A stretch of DNA of 64,000 nt from Janthinobacterium agaricidamnosum (lineage in GTDB: Bacteria > Pseudomonadota > Gammaproteobacteria > Burkholderiales > Burkholderiaceae_D): contig NZ_CP033019.1 in the NCBI RefSeq assembly GCF_003667705.1, positions 2,852,001 through 2,916,000 of the forward strand, in the 5' to 3' direction. The position numbers and the translations under genes were made by a program. Under the pieces are notes generated by a model that was not told the origin of the DNA, did not search any database, and worked only from the letters and a program-made list of their open reading frames with translations. Shown here one piece after another: positions 17,202 to 26,697 of this stretch. Each line of letters starts with the position of its first letter. The stretch's first letter is position 1.

Positions 17202-18617
17202 TTAATGTTTCTTTTTTTTGCGCCACCATTTTAACAAGAGCAAACCATCTTCAGTCTTAGCTAAATGAATCGCACCTCCTTGAGGCGGACAGTTTTCTGG
17301 ATCTTCGCCGCACTCAATATCGTCCAGCCAATCGAATAGTGAATCGGAAAAGGATTCCACTTCAAATTGTGTAATATTTTCTAGCACCAAATTAATAAAA
17401 GGAGTTCCGATCCACTCCATGTAGGGTAAAAAATTAGGGGAAAAGTAAAAATATTCATCAGGAGATGAATTCAATTTCATATTAAATTTCACTAGACCTA
17501 TTTCATTTAATTCTTTGGCATATTTTATGTATTCAAGACGTTCTTTATAAGATTTTCGATCGGATAAAAAATCAAGTCGCAACCCCACAGCAAGCTCAAA
17601 TTCCTGACGAGCAACATCATATGGACAGGTTATTTGCCAATGTGGCCAGTGATTCGGAGATACACCAATCCAATGCGTTCCGAAAGAAACCACCTCCCGC
17701 CCCCATTTGCAATGGCATTTTGGATGACGCTTATCTAAGGCCTGACGCACAAGGTTGATATTTTCAGTAAAAGGAAAATGTTGCGAAGAATATGCGGCCG
17801 CACATTTATAAAACATCCACAGTAGATCGATATTTAGATCGGAAATCCTTTCGAATTCTTCCTTAGCTTGAATCGGAAAATGCATTACCTCCACTTTCCA
17901 GCCCTCCTGCACATCAGTAAACAGCGGAGTCAAGGCTTCTGGAATATGTTCAAGGGCACGAACCATTCCCAACAACTGAGCATTGTCATGCGGCCGAGGG
18001 GGTCTAGTGTTAGTGCAATACCAAAATTCTCCCTGATCAAATTGCTTTGCCACTTTAATGACACGAGGCATCCATTCTGCGAGCGCTCGGAAGCACTCGT
18101 AAGATTCCGGAAAAAAAGGCTCCGGACTTGAAGCTGGCCAATATGGGCAGGCCGTCTGCATCAGCTCCAGCAACGCTTGGCCGCGACGCACCTGAATTTT
18201 TGTATAGTCCTTTCCGGCGCAAGTACTGTGCAATGGCGTCTGATGGAAAGGGCATCGTGCCATCCAAGGTTGCTCATGTAAGTAACTGTGGTAGCCGATT
18301 TTCGAACATTCTGCACAGTAGCGTAAGGAATAGCGCGGCAATTGATCAACGGAGCTCAGATAAATATTATACGGCAATGAAATCTCCATATTGAGTACAC
18401 TTTTGGTGACTTGAATATCCTCTCCCAGTATTTCGTTAATCCACCTGATATCCACATCATCGAGGGAAAAACCCGCTTCAAGATGGCCACGAAAGAAACT
18501 ATTACATTGTTTCAAATCGATTCCATTTAGTACGGAAAAACGAGTCGCTAGTGAAATGAATGACTCATAAGGTCGCAAATTTCCTTTCCACCAGTTTACG
18601 GCTGGAAAAGATTTCAT
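17202..18617 (-). CDS. tniQ: TniQ/TnsD-type target-selection protein
   Basis: 471 residues from the ATG directly after the tniB stop (TGA-T-ATG); a longer in-frame start would overlap tniB by 59 nt. The TniQ zinc-finger region is visible: LRYCAECSKIGYHSYLHE followed by ARCPFHQTPL (Cys-x2-Cys, later Cys-x2-His), after an N-terminal SLATRFSVLNG segment. TniQ proteins bridge the AAA ATPase (TniB/TnsC) and the target site, and the C-terminal part (about 200-471) probably reads the target. The length exceeds the 405-residue TniQ of Tn5053 and is closer to TnsD-like proteins. Low GC sets it apart from the metal genes. Confidence 0.8.
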   Translation of the reverse strand: MKSFPAVNWWKGNLRPYESFISLATRFSVLNGIDLKQCNSFFRGHLEAGFSLDDVDIRWINEILGEDIQVTKSVLNMEISLPYNIYLSSVDQLPRYSLRYCAECSKIGYHSYLHEQPWMARCPFHQTPLHSTCAGKDYTKIQVRRGQALLELMQTACPYWPASSPEPFFPESYECFRALAEWMPRVIKVAKQFDQGEFWYCTNTRPPRPHDNAQLLGMVRALEHIPEALTPLFTDVQEGWKVEVMHFPIQAKEEFERISDLNIDLLWMFYKCAAAYSSQHFPFTENINLVRQALDKRHPKCHCKWGREVVSFGTHWIGVSPNHWPHWQITCPYDVARQEFELAVGLRLDFLSDRKSYKERLEYIKYAKELNEIGLVKFNMKLNSSPDEYFYFSPNFLPYMEWIGTPFINLVLENITQFEVESFSDSLFDWLDDIECGEDPENCPPQGGAIHLAKTEDGLLLLKWWRKKKKH

Positions 18618-18618
18618 A

Positions 18619-19587
18619 TCAACCAGCAGTCGCAATGATTCGCATGTGGTCCGAGTAGTTGACCTTGGCAAGCTCATTTAGCCAGCTTTCATATGATGTA
18701 GTTACGTTCCAATCTTCGCCGTGTGATAGGCGGCTTAATATCTCTTCCACTGTCCTCGCTATATGCTGCATCGGAAATTCCGTATAATTTTTTACGGATG
18801 CAGGACGTAGCTCAATCAGTGCTCGCCATAAGTATTCAGCACAGTCAACAAGGCGCTTTCCCTGAGCAAATGAGGTCGGGGCGAAACAATTCAGGAATGA
18901 TATCCCACTACCTGCTGGCCATTCGGAATCCACGTCATAGTTATTGAGGACATATCGAATCTCCTCTAGTGTACGAATGCCATGGAAGCGAGCGTGTGCG
19001 GCCATAAATCTGGCAGCAATATGTGCATTTCCGGTGCTAGCTAAGTATTCGTGACGATAACCTAATTGATGCGATCCTATTGAGAATACACTCAGAAGAA
19101 TCCCACTGTAATCCAAACGATTTTGCAGACCGACTAGCCACTTCCATTCATGCAGCGTCATTTCCTGGGCCTCATCGATTACTAGTACTACATAGTTTCT
19201 TCCAGCATTTTTGGCTATCGAAATGAATCGCTGCAGGCACAGATACGCTCCTTCAGTTTTTTTTGCTGGCTTACGTGGATCAACGAATTGAAAATTAGAA
19301 GCTACCAATAATTGATGCCAGAATGCTGCTTCGGTTGGCAATGAGTCTGACCTATCCCAGATAATAAGCGGAACAATGGCACCGAAACGCTCAGCCAATA
19401 CGTCTGCGAGATACCAAATGATTGCACGTGTCTTCCCCAGGCGCGATGCTCCATAAATGTATCCTCCCGGACGCTGCTGATCTATCCAATCACCTATCTG
19501 AACGGTCATCTCGTGTATGGGTTGGGTGTAGACCGCGTATTGCTTGGTAAAAATGCAATGATCTGGATCAATGTGAGATGCGCGCAT
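18619..19587 (-). CDS. tniB: TniB/TnsC-type AAA ATPase of the transposition module
   Basis: 322 residues. Walker A YGASRLGKTRA near residue 46, Walker B YVVLVIDEAQEMT near 133, and a following sensor-like LLSVFSIGSHQ. This layout is that of TniB/TnsC regulators, which assemble on target DNA in an ATP-dependent way and activate the DDE transposase. The start is 2 nt after the tniA stop and the stop is 1 nt before tniQ, so tniA-tniB-tniQ form one tight operon. Pairing of a TnsC-like ATPase with a TniA-like integrase and no TnsA is Tn5053/Tn402-like. Confidence 0.85.
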   Translation of the reverse strand: MRASHIDPDHCIFTKQYAVYTQPIHEMTVQIGDWIDQQRPGGYIYGASRLGKTRAIIWYLADVLAERFGAIVPLIIWDRSDSLPTEAAFWHQLLVASNFQFVDPRKPAKKTEGAYLCLQRFISIAKNAGRNYVVLVIDEAQEMTLHEWKWLVGLQNRLDYSGILLSVFSIGSHQLGYRHEYLASTGNAHIAARFMAAHARFHGIRTLEEIRYVLNNYDVDSEWPAGSGISFLNCFAPTSFAQGKRLVDCAEYLWRALIELRPASVKNYTEFPMQHIARTVEEILSRLSHGEDWNVTTSYESWLNELAKVNYSDHMRIIATAG

Positions 19588-19589
19588 AG

Positions 19590-21638
19590 TTATTTCCGTA
19601 TCGAGGTCATACGGCGGAGCAGTATGGTAGTTTGCGCACTGAGATTATTGCTTGATGAGGCCCGTGGAGTCCGAGGAGCATTAGAAGATTTAACATCATC
19701 TTGAGACGGAGAGGGCCTTACACGGTCCTGCGCGGCCTTCAGCAAACTTTCGCCAACAAACTGATCTGCGGCTTGTGTCAATATTCTGCGTGACTCAAGA
19801 TATGCTGGGTGAATTGGCAGCTTATTACTTGGCTGGTGTTCGACAAAATTTATGAATGTGTCAATTGCGTCGCCTCCCGCTGGAATCAAGAATTGTCCCC
19901 GCGCCTCCGCTTGGCAGACCGCTTTACGAACTGACAGGCTATGCGGTGAAATATGCCATGGCGGTGATGCGCGGAGAATTCCTAATGGCATCCCGTCTAG
20001 CGTCGAAGCTAATGCTACGCGGCCATCGTCCTCTTTATGGTTAATAACCCAAATATCGGTGCCTACAAGATCCTGACGATTTTGCAACATCTCATTTGTG
20101 TAGTGCGCATAGTAAAACTCGACAAATGCTGCTCGTCCAACTTTGGCTCCACCACGAACCCGGCACTTTTTCCTAATACTAAACAGTGATGCGACCACAT
20201 CAGGTTCAACGTGACGCATCGGTTGTTGGGAGTGTTCAAACAGGAACTTCGCGTAGTTCAGCGGAGTTTTTCTGCCAATACCTTTGTGCGGATGCGCATT
20301 GTAGTTAGCGATTAGTACGTTCAGGAGTTCTTCAGCGTACTCGTACGAAAAACAAGACGTGATAGCCACCGTATCAGGATCACGCCCCTTTCGATCAGCA
20401 GCTTTAGCACCAGTAGTATTGGATAAACGTTGGAACCCATTGCCAGCTAGGTTCCGGAAAAAAGTTTCAATATAAGGTCGGTCGTCCAAACCCCGCTTAA
20501 CAGAAAAGGAGTTTTCCGGTTCCAGTAACACCGACCCAACTGCGTCTTTCAGTGCGCCCCTTACGCGAGTGCAAACTTCTGCCAATGCCCCATCAACGCT
20601 GGTTTCATCCCAGCAAAGACCTACAAAGTCTTCCCCCATCGTTGACAACAGCCCTGCTCCTTGCACATAAGGTTCCTTGGAAAACGACACCGGGCGAAGA
20701 TGCCACTTAGTAAGAGCACCCTTGATCGCTCGCATCACATCATCGGAAGATACTTCTTTCCTCAGGCTGAAGTAGTAGCCAATAACGGCGCGGGATACTA
20801 CCTCTACCAGCACAATGACCCAAAGTCGATATACGATACGCTCCCTGCTCTCCCCAGAAATATCTGGTATCGATACGCAAAACCGGCCATCAAGCTTATG
20901 TGCATCCATTTCAATCCGTTGCATGAACCGCATAACTGGACGGTTAGAGCCATCTCCAGTCTTAAGCTTGCGCACAAGATTTTCTCCGCCGGCATTATTT
21001 GCCAAGGCTTTTACATCAGATGCAAGAATTTTGTTGATATATCGTCGGACCGAATAATAAGCAGTACTACTGGTATTGAAAGGCCATTCACCTCGTTGTT
21101 CGTAGCCAAGACTTCGCAACTCATCAAGAAACCAAGTGCAGTGCCTAGTCACGGAACGTTTTATTTCGACTAATTTCCCTCTACCTGGCACCGCTTTGAT
21201 CCGCTTCTCAAACCTTAGCCTTAGGTCAGGGTGAGCATCCAGCATTGTATCCATCGCACCGGCACCACCAGCCCCGAATTGATCGAGTTGGATTTTTTTT
21301 CGTCGCTTGTATGATCGTATTCGGAGGTATGGAATTAGCGCACGCCACCCATATGGTTGACCATCGACATGAATGGCTAGACAGCGTTCCCGAATCAGTC
21401 TATATGCTTGTTTCGCTCCAAGTGAGGTAACTCGCTTTATTTGAGCGGCATCCGCCCCCTGCAAATAAAGCGTGACTGCGGACTTCCGTGCGAAATAAAG
21501 GGCACAATCTTCGCTGTTCAGCGCCCCCTCATCAGGAGTAGGCCACTGGCTCGCGTCTATACATTCGCCGTTAATTACGCGAAATGAGAATTGAGCCTTG
21601 ACCTCCCCACCCTCTGGCATCCCAGCTCCCGAGATCAT
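19590..21638 (-). CDS. tniA: TniA/TnsB-type DDE transposase
   Basis: 682 residues, normal for TniA/TnsB. The RNase H-fold catalytic core is recognisable by MDAHKLDGRF (first Asp, about 255), GLCWDETSVDGALAEV (second Asp, about 355) and RPYIETFFRNL (Glu, about 405), followed by the NYNAHPHKGIGRKTPL signature of Mu/TniA enzymes. N-terminal HTH domains bind the element ends. The ATG at 21636-21638 opens the frame; an inner ATG at 21620 has a better GGGAG site. The repeat cluster 70-200 nt upstream is where TniA-binding end repeats would be expected. No resolvase gene (tniR) and no tnsA is seen. Confidence 0.85.
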   Translation of the reverse strand: MISGAGMPEGGEVKAQFSFRVINGECIDASQWPTPDEGALNSEDCALYFARKSAVTLYLQGADAAQIKRVTSLGAKQAYRLIRERCLAIHVDGQPYGWRALIPYLRIRSYKRRKKIQLDQFGAGGAGAMDTMLDAHPDLRLRFEKRIKAVPGRGKLVEIKRSVTRHCTWFLDELRSLGYEQRGEWPFNTSSTAYYSVRRYINKILASDVKALANNAGGENLVRKLKTGDGSNRPVMRFMQRIEMDAHKLDGRFCVSIPDISGESRERIVYRLWVIVLVEVVSRAVIGYYFSLRKEVSSDDVMRAIKGALTKWHLRPVSFSKEPYVQGAGLLSTMGEDFVGLCWDETSVDGALAEVCTRVRGALKDAVGSVLLEPENSFSVKRGLDDRPYIETFFRNLAGNGFQRLSNTTGAKAADRKGRDPDTVAITSCFSYEYAEELLNVLIANYNAHPHKGIGRKTPLNYAKFLFEHSQQPMRHVEPDVVASLFSIRKKCRVRGGAKVGRAAFVEFYYAHYTNEMLQNRQDLVGTDIWVINHKEDDGRVALASTLDGMPLGILRASPPWHISPHSLSVRKAVCQAEARGQFLIPAGGDAIDTFINFVEHQPSNKLPIHPAYLESRRILTQAADQFVGESLLKAAQDRVRPSPSQDDVKSSNAPRTPRASSSNNLSAQTTILLRRMTSIRK

Positions 21639-21708
21639 GTCTAGTCAGTTATCAAAATAGCATATGCAACAACTGAGGACAAGAAGTTTGATAGGTGTTC
21701 GGATTAGA

Positions 21709-21834
21709 TACAATTTTATGCAAAATGCATGCAAAAGATACAGTTTTATGCAAATTTTTTTTGCATAAAACTGTACTTATAGACGATCTCGCTAGAGGGC
21801 AGTAGCAGGAACATTATTATGCAAAATGTCGACA
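21709..21834. repeat. Cluster of four 16-bp repeats beside tniA (candidate transposon end)
   Basis: The word TACAGTTTTATGCAAA occurs at 21739-21754 and inverted at 21760-21775 as a perfect 16-bp palindrome around five T residues; a copy with one change (TACAATTTTATGCAAA) lies exactly 30 nt upstream at 21709-21724, and a weaker one (about 13 of 16) at 21810-21825. The cluster ends in TGTCGACA (21827-21834). Spaced repeats next to the transposase gene are the expected TniA/TnsB binding sites of an element end; alternatively this is an operator for tniA. Confidence 0.6.
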
Positions 21835-22002
21835 TTCGGCCCTACCTGCACATGACAAGAAAAGTAGCTAGGCGCTTGAAACTTTTACCATCGTCACTAA
21901 GCGCCGCCTCGCTCTCATGAATGCCTAAAAAAACAAAAATACGAAGAATGTCTCAGTCATTGGGAAGAAATTGAATGGCCAAGAACATTTACAACAACCT
22001 AC

Positions 22003-24582
22003 TTATGCGGCAGCCAACTTACGACGATTAGTAAAGTCAGTGCGCCACTGCTTAAGTAATTCAATATCTGCTTTCAACTCAACTGCTTCTGGAATGAAAG
22101 CCGGAATTTCTTGAGATTGACTATGCTCATAAAATGAATATTTGGTCATCAACCTATCAATAAGTTGGCAATCGTCTGACTCAATAGAGTGTATTGTCCC
22201 AAGCCGATTATCTGTAGTTATGCTTCTACGATGACGTTTAACCACTTCGTTAAAAAGATCGTCTTCGACAGTGCGTTCCAATAACTTCCGGAAATCGCTG
22301 CATATCCCCTGTGCTAAGCCGCGATACATTTCAGCGCCACTCTCTTCACCCACCTTTTTTGCCGCATCAATTCGAGTTATTAGTATATTATTTGCCTTCT
22401 CAGTCTTACCGTTCCATACTGCTTGCTCAACTGGATGACCAGCAGCACCAGAAAATGCCTCAATGCATAGCTGAGTGAAATTTCTCTTTTTCCAATCTTC
22501 ACCTATTTTCTTCGCTGCATCATCCAATAATCCATACAAGGAAAGTCGATGTGTAAACACCAAAACTTGTCGACTTTTTGCTAGTTCAGCCAGACGCACA
22601 GCAACGCTCCATTCAAAATCATGATCCAAGGAGGAAATAGGATCATCAAAAATAAATGGCGCAATTTGCGGCTTATCTGCCACATCTGCCAAAAATGCCG
22701 CAAGTGAAATAATTCGTCTTTCACCTTCACTCAATATGGCCTCTGGCATTGTTTTATCGTTTTTTACGCCCTTTAATCTTAGCTGATGATATACCTTGGC
22801 TCGACTAGTACGACTTTTTATAAGCTCAATTTGAATTTTCCGTGCTCCTAGTGCTTGCAATTCTTTATTGAAGCGTGCCACATATGCTTGAGTAATGAAC
22901 TTCTCTGATACATCACTTGCTTTAATGGAAATTTTCCTTGAATTAGTCAGCGTCTTCCAAGAATCGTAGATTTTAATTTTCTTCAGTCGTTCAACTTCGA
23001 CAAGCACAGCCGCAGCTTGTTGTGATATCCATTTTTGTGCTTCCAACTCTAACTTGGCATTTTCAGCTTTAACTCGATCAAATCCCATTGCATCTATATC
23101 ATAGCGTTGAGCATCCAACTCTAACTGCAAAATATATTCACGAAGTATACGTAAACTCTCAGTCTGCTCATCAACGGGAAAAGCCATTTCAGTTGACTCA
23201 TCGGTCAATAAACTACTTCGAACCTGCATAACCATAGTCCAAAACTTGTAAAAATGCTGCTTCCACTCTTCAGTATTAACGCCAGCGGCCTCACATTGAG
23301 TATCAATCTGCTGTTTATTCAAAGCAACAGGAAGATCTTTTAATATATCACCATAAAGCGCCTCTGCAGCCTTAGCCTCGGATTCTAACTTGCTTTGTAC
23401 AAAGTTCTCGAAATCCTTGAGCCGTTGTTGGGCATCGGCGTTTAACTCTTGATGACACAGAACACAAAACGCATCATTAGTTACTGGAAAAACCTGTTGC
23501 GGATATGCCGTTGCAGAATATGATTTAGCTGCGCTCCAAAGGGCGCGCCAGGTGGCTGACCCTACACCATCTAATCTGGCGGACACTACTTGTGCCGCTT
23601 CAGTTGCAATTTTCCGTTTAGCCCATGCGTCGTTCCGAAGCATCCTCACAAGTTCAACATGAGCCAAACCATAATTTTTCGCAGTGTGATTCAGGGTGGT
23701 GATTAGCTGCTCCACTTGCAATTTTGTTGCCCTCTTTTGCCTCGCAAGTGCTGCTGGATCGACTACCTTTAAGCGCTCAACAAGCTCATCGAGATTTTTA
23801 CCATCCAACTCTGTCCAATTAAGCAGCTTTTTGAGCGCTAATTCTTTTATACCATGGAGCGCTACATACTGTTTTCCACGCTCAGTTGCAAGAAAAGCAG
23901 CAGGAACTACAGGAAGAACACTAACCAATCGGTCCTGCTCTGCTTGTAACGCATCTCTTATCCTATCGCTTGTGGAGGCCAACGACTCAAACATGGCAAC
24001 CATAGGTGGCGTGTATGCAGCGGCATTTTCTTTGCTTAAATAATGCCCGGCTTCATCGCTGTCAAAAATATCAGTGGCGCGAATATTCTCAATTACATCA
24101 CCATTGGCAATCCATTCGGTTACAGTATTTTCTTCGCCATATTTATAAGAAATTGTGCATTTTTTATCGATAGGTGCAGGCTGAAACACATTATGCTTAA
24201 GGTCAATTGCCCTAGGTTTTCCAGATGCTCTTTTAATAATTCGAGAGTAACTAGATTTCCCCGATCCATTGTGACCATAAATTATAGTTAAATTTCCTGG
24301 CCCAAAAACTAATGGGTGTCGCGGGCTGAGATTTTCGATGCCGACAACGCTACCTATAGAATTCAAACGAAGCTCATGCCCGACATCCCTTCCTACAATC
24401 AGTCCTTCGAATATCCGATTTTTAGTAACGATCTGCCCAGCAGGAGTCTTGAGAATGGCCGTAATTTCCGACATGTCGTCATCACTGAGTACACCTTTTC
24501 TCATTAGCCTGTCAGCTGCTACTTGAAGCCATTCCTGCTGCGTCAAAAGCCATTCATGAACGTCCTCTTGAATTGTCGACAT
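22003..24582 (-). CDS. SMC-like AAA_13 ATPase with zinc hook (RloC-like)
   Basis: 859 residues from MSTIQEDVHEWLLT, chosen for its AAGGAA site 6 nt upstream over a GTG 72 nt earlier. Walker A IIYGHNGSGKSSYSR (about 101-115), long coiled coils interrupted by FCVLCHQEL (Cys373 and Cys376), a zinc-hook-type CxxC, then the ABC signature region LSEGERRIISLAAF and Walker B PFIFDDPISSLDHD with a following FTHRLSLYG. The C-terminal 150 residues contain FRKLLER and, downstream, histidines, an Arg-x3-Glu...His spacing reminiscent of the PrrC/RloC anticodon-nuclease site. It may be a tRNA-cutting or DNA-damage-sensing defence protein. It lies directly outside the tniA-side repeat cluster. Confidence 0.8.
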   Translation of the reverse strand: MSTIQEDVHEWLLTQQEWLQVAADRLMRKGVLSDDDMSEITAILKTPAGQIVTKNRIFEGLIVGRDVGHELRLNSIGSVVGIENLSPRHPLVFGPGNLTIIYGHNGSGKSSYSRIIKRASGKPRAIDLKHNVFQPAPIDKKCTISYKYGEENTVTEWIANGDVIENIRATDIFDSDEAGHYLSKENAAAYTPPMVAMFESLASTSDRIRDALQAEQDRLVSVLPVVPAAFLATERGKQYVALHGIKELALKKLLNWTELDGKNLDELVERLKVVDPAALARQKRATKLQVEQLITTLNHTAKNYGLAHVELVRMLRNDAWAKRKIATEAAQVVSARLDGVGSATWRALWSAAKSYSATAYPQQVFPVTNDAFCVLCHQELNADAQQRLKDFENFVQSKLESEAKAAEALYGDILKDLPVALNKQQIDTQCEAAGVNTEEWKQHFYKFWTMVMQVRSSLLTDESTEMAFPVDEQTESLRILREYILQLELDAQRYDIDAMGFDRVKAENAKLELEAQKWISQQAAAVLVEVERLKKIKIYDSWKTLTNSRKISIKASDVSEKFITQAYVARFNKELQALGARKIQIELIKSRTSRAKVYHQLRLKGVKNDKTMPEAILSEGERRIISLAAFLADVADKPQIAPFIFDDPISSLDHDFEWSVAVRLAELAKSRQVLVFTHRLSLYGLLDDAAKKIGEDWKKRNFTQLCIEAFSGAAGHPVEQAVWNGKTEKANNILITRIDAAKKVGEESGAEMYRGLAQGICSDFRKLLERTVEDDLFNEVVKRHRRSITTDNRLGTIHSIESDDCQLIDRLMTKYSFYEHSQSQEIPAFIPEAVELKADIELLKQWRTDFTNRRKLAAA

Positions 24583-25131
24583 TAAATTTCCTTTTAATAT
24601 ATTCCACGGATTGGCATAAAAACTTATTTCATCTTTATTTTCTAAATACGACACCTATGCTATCAGCAAAAAAATCCAAGATCATAAGATAGATAATCCA
24701 ATTATCACAAATCGTAAAATTATAAAGAAATATATGGAAATGGTGGTTTTGTTGCAACAATTTATTGCATTATTGAGATTTATATACATCTATACAATTG
24801 TTAAAAAGTTACTTATTGAAGTCACCTCGCTTAGCCCGTGTGAAGTATAACTTGCAATTAAGTTGATTTTGCGAGTTGTTTTGCACTGCTAACACTATCC
24901 TGTAGTCGGGACTCTAAACATAACATAGCAAGCCACTTATCTCGGTGGTTTCAAGTACGGAATTGCGAATGCCGCATTAGGGCGGTTTCGGCCTAGTGTG
25001 AAGATGCGTGAGTTTTACAGATGAGCAAGCTGCTATCCTAAGCGCTGTCAGCCGAGGTCGGCCAGAAGCTGCCGGTTAGCGGAAATAGAGATATCGACTT
25101 TCGAGCCTTGATCGAAGATGGAATGGAAAAA
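24583..25131. other. AT-rich gap with a short helicase-like remnant
   Basis: About 550 nt. The first half is strongly AT-rich and must hold the promoter of the ATPase gene. At 25008 a GTG opens a 24-codon frame reading SFTDEQAAILSAVSRG before a stop, resembling the extreme N-terminus of UvrD-type helicases (FTxEQxxAI), and may be the stub of a lost gene. Nothing else is recognised. Confidence 0.3.
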
Positions 25132-25842
25132 ATGTCTACTAAATACGAGGCCGTGAAAGCCGCTGTTGACCAAGCCGTAGAACGATATGCTTCATCGGAC
25201 ACGTTACGTGCAGCGGTGCAGTTTGTGCCTGTCGTGGGTGGAGCAATCGATACGATATTATCGGGACGGGGATCACGCCTTCAGCTTGCGCGCTTGGAGC
25301 GATTTGTCGGCCAGCTTCATGATCGCCTGCTTCACGTAGAAGCAGGCAGCATCAACCTAGACGGTGAAGACTTTATTGATTTCATGATTTCCTGCTTGGA
25401 AAAAGCTTCACGATCGCGCACGCCCCAAAAATCCCAGCGTTTTGCAGAAATCGTTGCTACTCAAGTTTCGGATGTACGGCCTTGGGATGAAGCAGACATG
25501 GCGGTGCGACTGTTGGCCGACCTTGAGGACATTCACATGAGTATACTGGGCGCTGCCTTGGCTGCGCCCGAGGGCATGAACTCATTTTCTGGAATAAAAG
25601 TCATAGCATTGAAAATCCAGGCAGGCGATACCCTATTAGATGGACTTTCGGCACCGCTGTTGAACGAACTGGGCAACCAGTATTCTTTGATCTCTGTACG
25701 CTTAGCATGTTCTGAACTAGTCGCTAGGGGCCTGCTACATGATGAAGGTGTAGGACGATGGGACACCGTCGCGATGACATACTTTGTAGCAACTGATCTC
25801 GCGACTTGGCTGAAAAACTGGACCCAGCCAACCGGAACGTAA
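25132..25842 (+). CDS. Hypothetical protein of 236 residues
   Basis: Start taken at MSTKYEAVKAAVDQ; ATGs 12 and 24 nt upstream are possible. The first 70 residues include an amphipathic/hydrophobic stretch AAVQFVPVVGGAIDTILSGRG followed by LQLARLERFVGQLHDRL, and the rest is helical with a C-terminal part resembling a winged helix (YSLISVRLACSELVARGLLHDEGVGRWDT). I recognise no family. Its base composition is intermediate and it lies at the right margin of the island, between the RloC-like ATPase and the S41 stub, so it may be an accessory or defence-linked gene. Confidence 0.65.
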   Translation: MSTKYEAVKAAVDQAVERYASSDTLRAAVQFVPVVGGAIDTILSGRGSRLQLARLERFVGQLHDRLLHVEAGSINLDGEDFIDFMISCLEKASRSRTPQKSQRFAEIVATQVSDVRPWDEADMAVRLLADLEDIHMSILGAALAAPEGMNSFSGIKVIALKIQAGDTLLDGLSAPLLNELGNQYSLISVRLACSELVARGLLHDEGVGRWDTVAMTYFVATDLATWLKNWTQPTGT

Positions 25843-26229
25843 CTTGAGCAGGCTACTGCGCTCTATTCCTTCACTAAAGCGCTCGTGCAGCAACCGTTGA
25901 ACGCCGGAAAACCATTTGCTAAATGTCTGGAGGTATTCCAGACGTCGATTGGTTCGATCAACAGCTGTATCTTATGGTTTATCAGCGGTGGCTATGTGCA
26001 CGGGCTGACCTTCAATGAACTCCAGTTCGCCCTTCCCCCATCTTCGATAATTGCTGCTGCCCGAGGGGAAAACTTTGATAGACGCCCATCGCCTACCACA
26101 GCATCTGCGTCGCCATAAAAGCAAGGAAATCGCCGAAATCAAAAAGGCGACAGAGATGTTTACGCGGACCCCGCGTGAGTGCGTCGCCGCCGTAAAGCAG
26201 CATGCTATGAACTTGGCTGCCGCGCAGCA
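25843..26229. other. Junction region without a supported gene
   Basis: About 390 nt of apparently decayed sequence in which the base composition rises from island-like to host-like. An open frame from 26051 encodes a protein-like stretch (KSKEIAEIKKATEMFTR) but runs out of frame into the S41 homology, which suggests gene debris. No promoter, repeat or RNA gene is recognised. The island-host boundary probably falls here. Confidence 0.3.
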
Positions 26230-26697
26230 GTGGATCATCAGCAACGCTTCGGAGGAGCCCGAACCGCCAATCACGGCGATTTCGAAGGTGCCGGCGTGCA
26301 ACCTGATATCCCTAGCCCCTCGATTCGCGCGCTGCCTCTGGCGCACAAGCTGGCGCTTGAACATCTGGCCAAGACCGATGACGCCAGGCGAACCGAACTT
26401 GCCTGGCTGCTCCCGAGCCTGACGGCAGCGATCGAGCGCCCGCACGTCGATGCCGCGGTGTTGGCGAAAGCCGCCGGAAAATACGAAGGCCGCCAGATCA
26501 TCCTGGACAATGGCACGCTTTACTATCTCTGGCGCGAACGGTTCCGGGTCGCGCTTGAGCCGATCGGTCCCAACCTGTTTGCGGTGGAAGGCGTGTCGGA
26601 TTTTCGATACCGCCTGACTACCTTGCGCGGAAAAGTGACGGAGCTGGAACGCGTGAACAAGGATGGCAGCATCCAGAGGTACAAGCGCCTTGACTAA
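26230..26697 (+). pseudogene. C-terminal stub of an S41-family peptidase
   Basis: The frame reads DFEGAGVQPDIPSPSIRALP from about 26260, matching the conserved DFEGxGVxPD...AL segment near the C-terminus of S41 (C-terminal-processing-like) peptidases, then LAHKLALEHL, and ends with a small beta domain (YEGRQIILDNGTLYYLWRER) that follows the protease in many exported S41 proteins. The catalytic Ser/Lys part, PDZ region and signal peptide are absent, and the sequence upstream does not continue the homology in any frame. So the gene was truncated, most simply by insertion of the island to its left. Its 3' end overlaps the MarR-like gene by about 35 nt. Confidence 0.7.

Noticed and set aside
17049-17234. 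Small frame of 61 codons in the AT-rich gap
   Set aside because: No ribosome-binding site, low-complexity composition and overlap with the end of tniQ.
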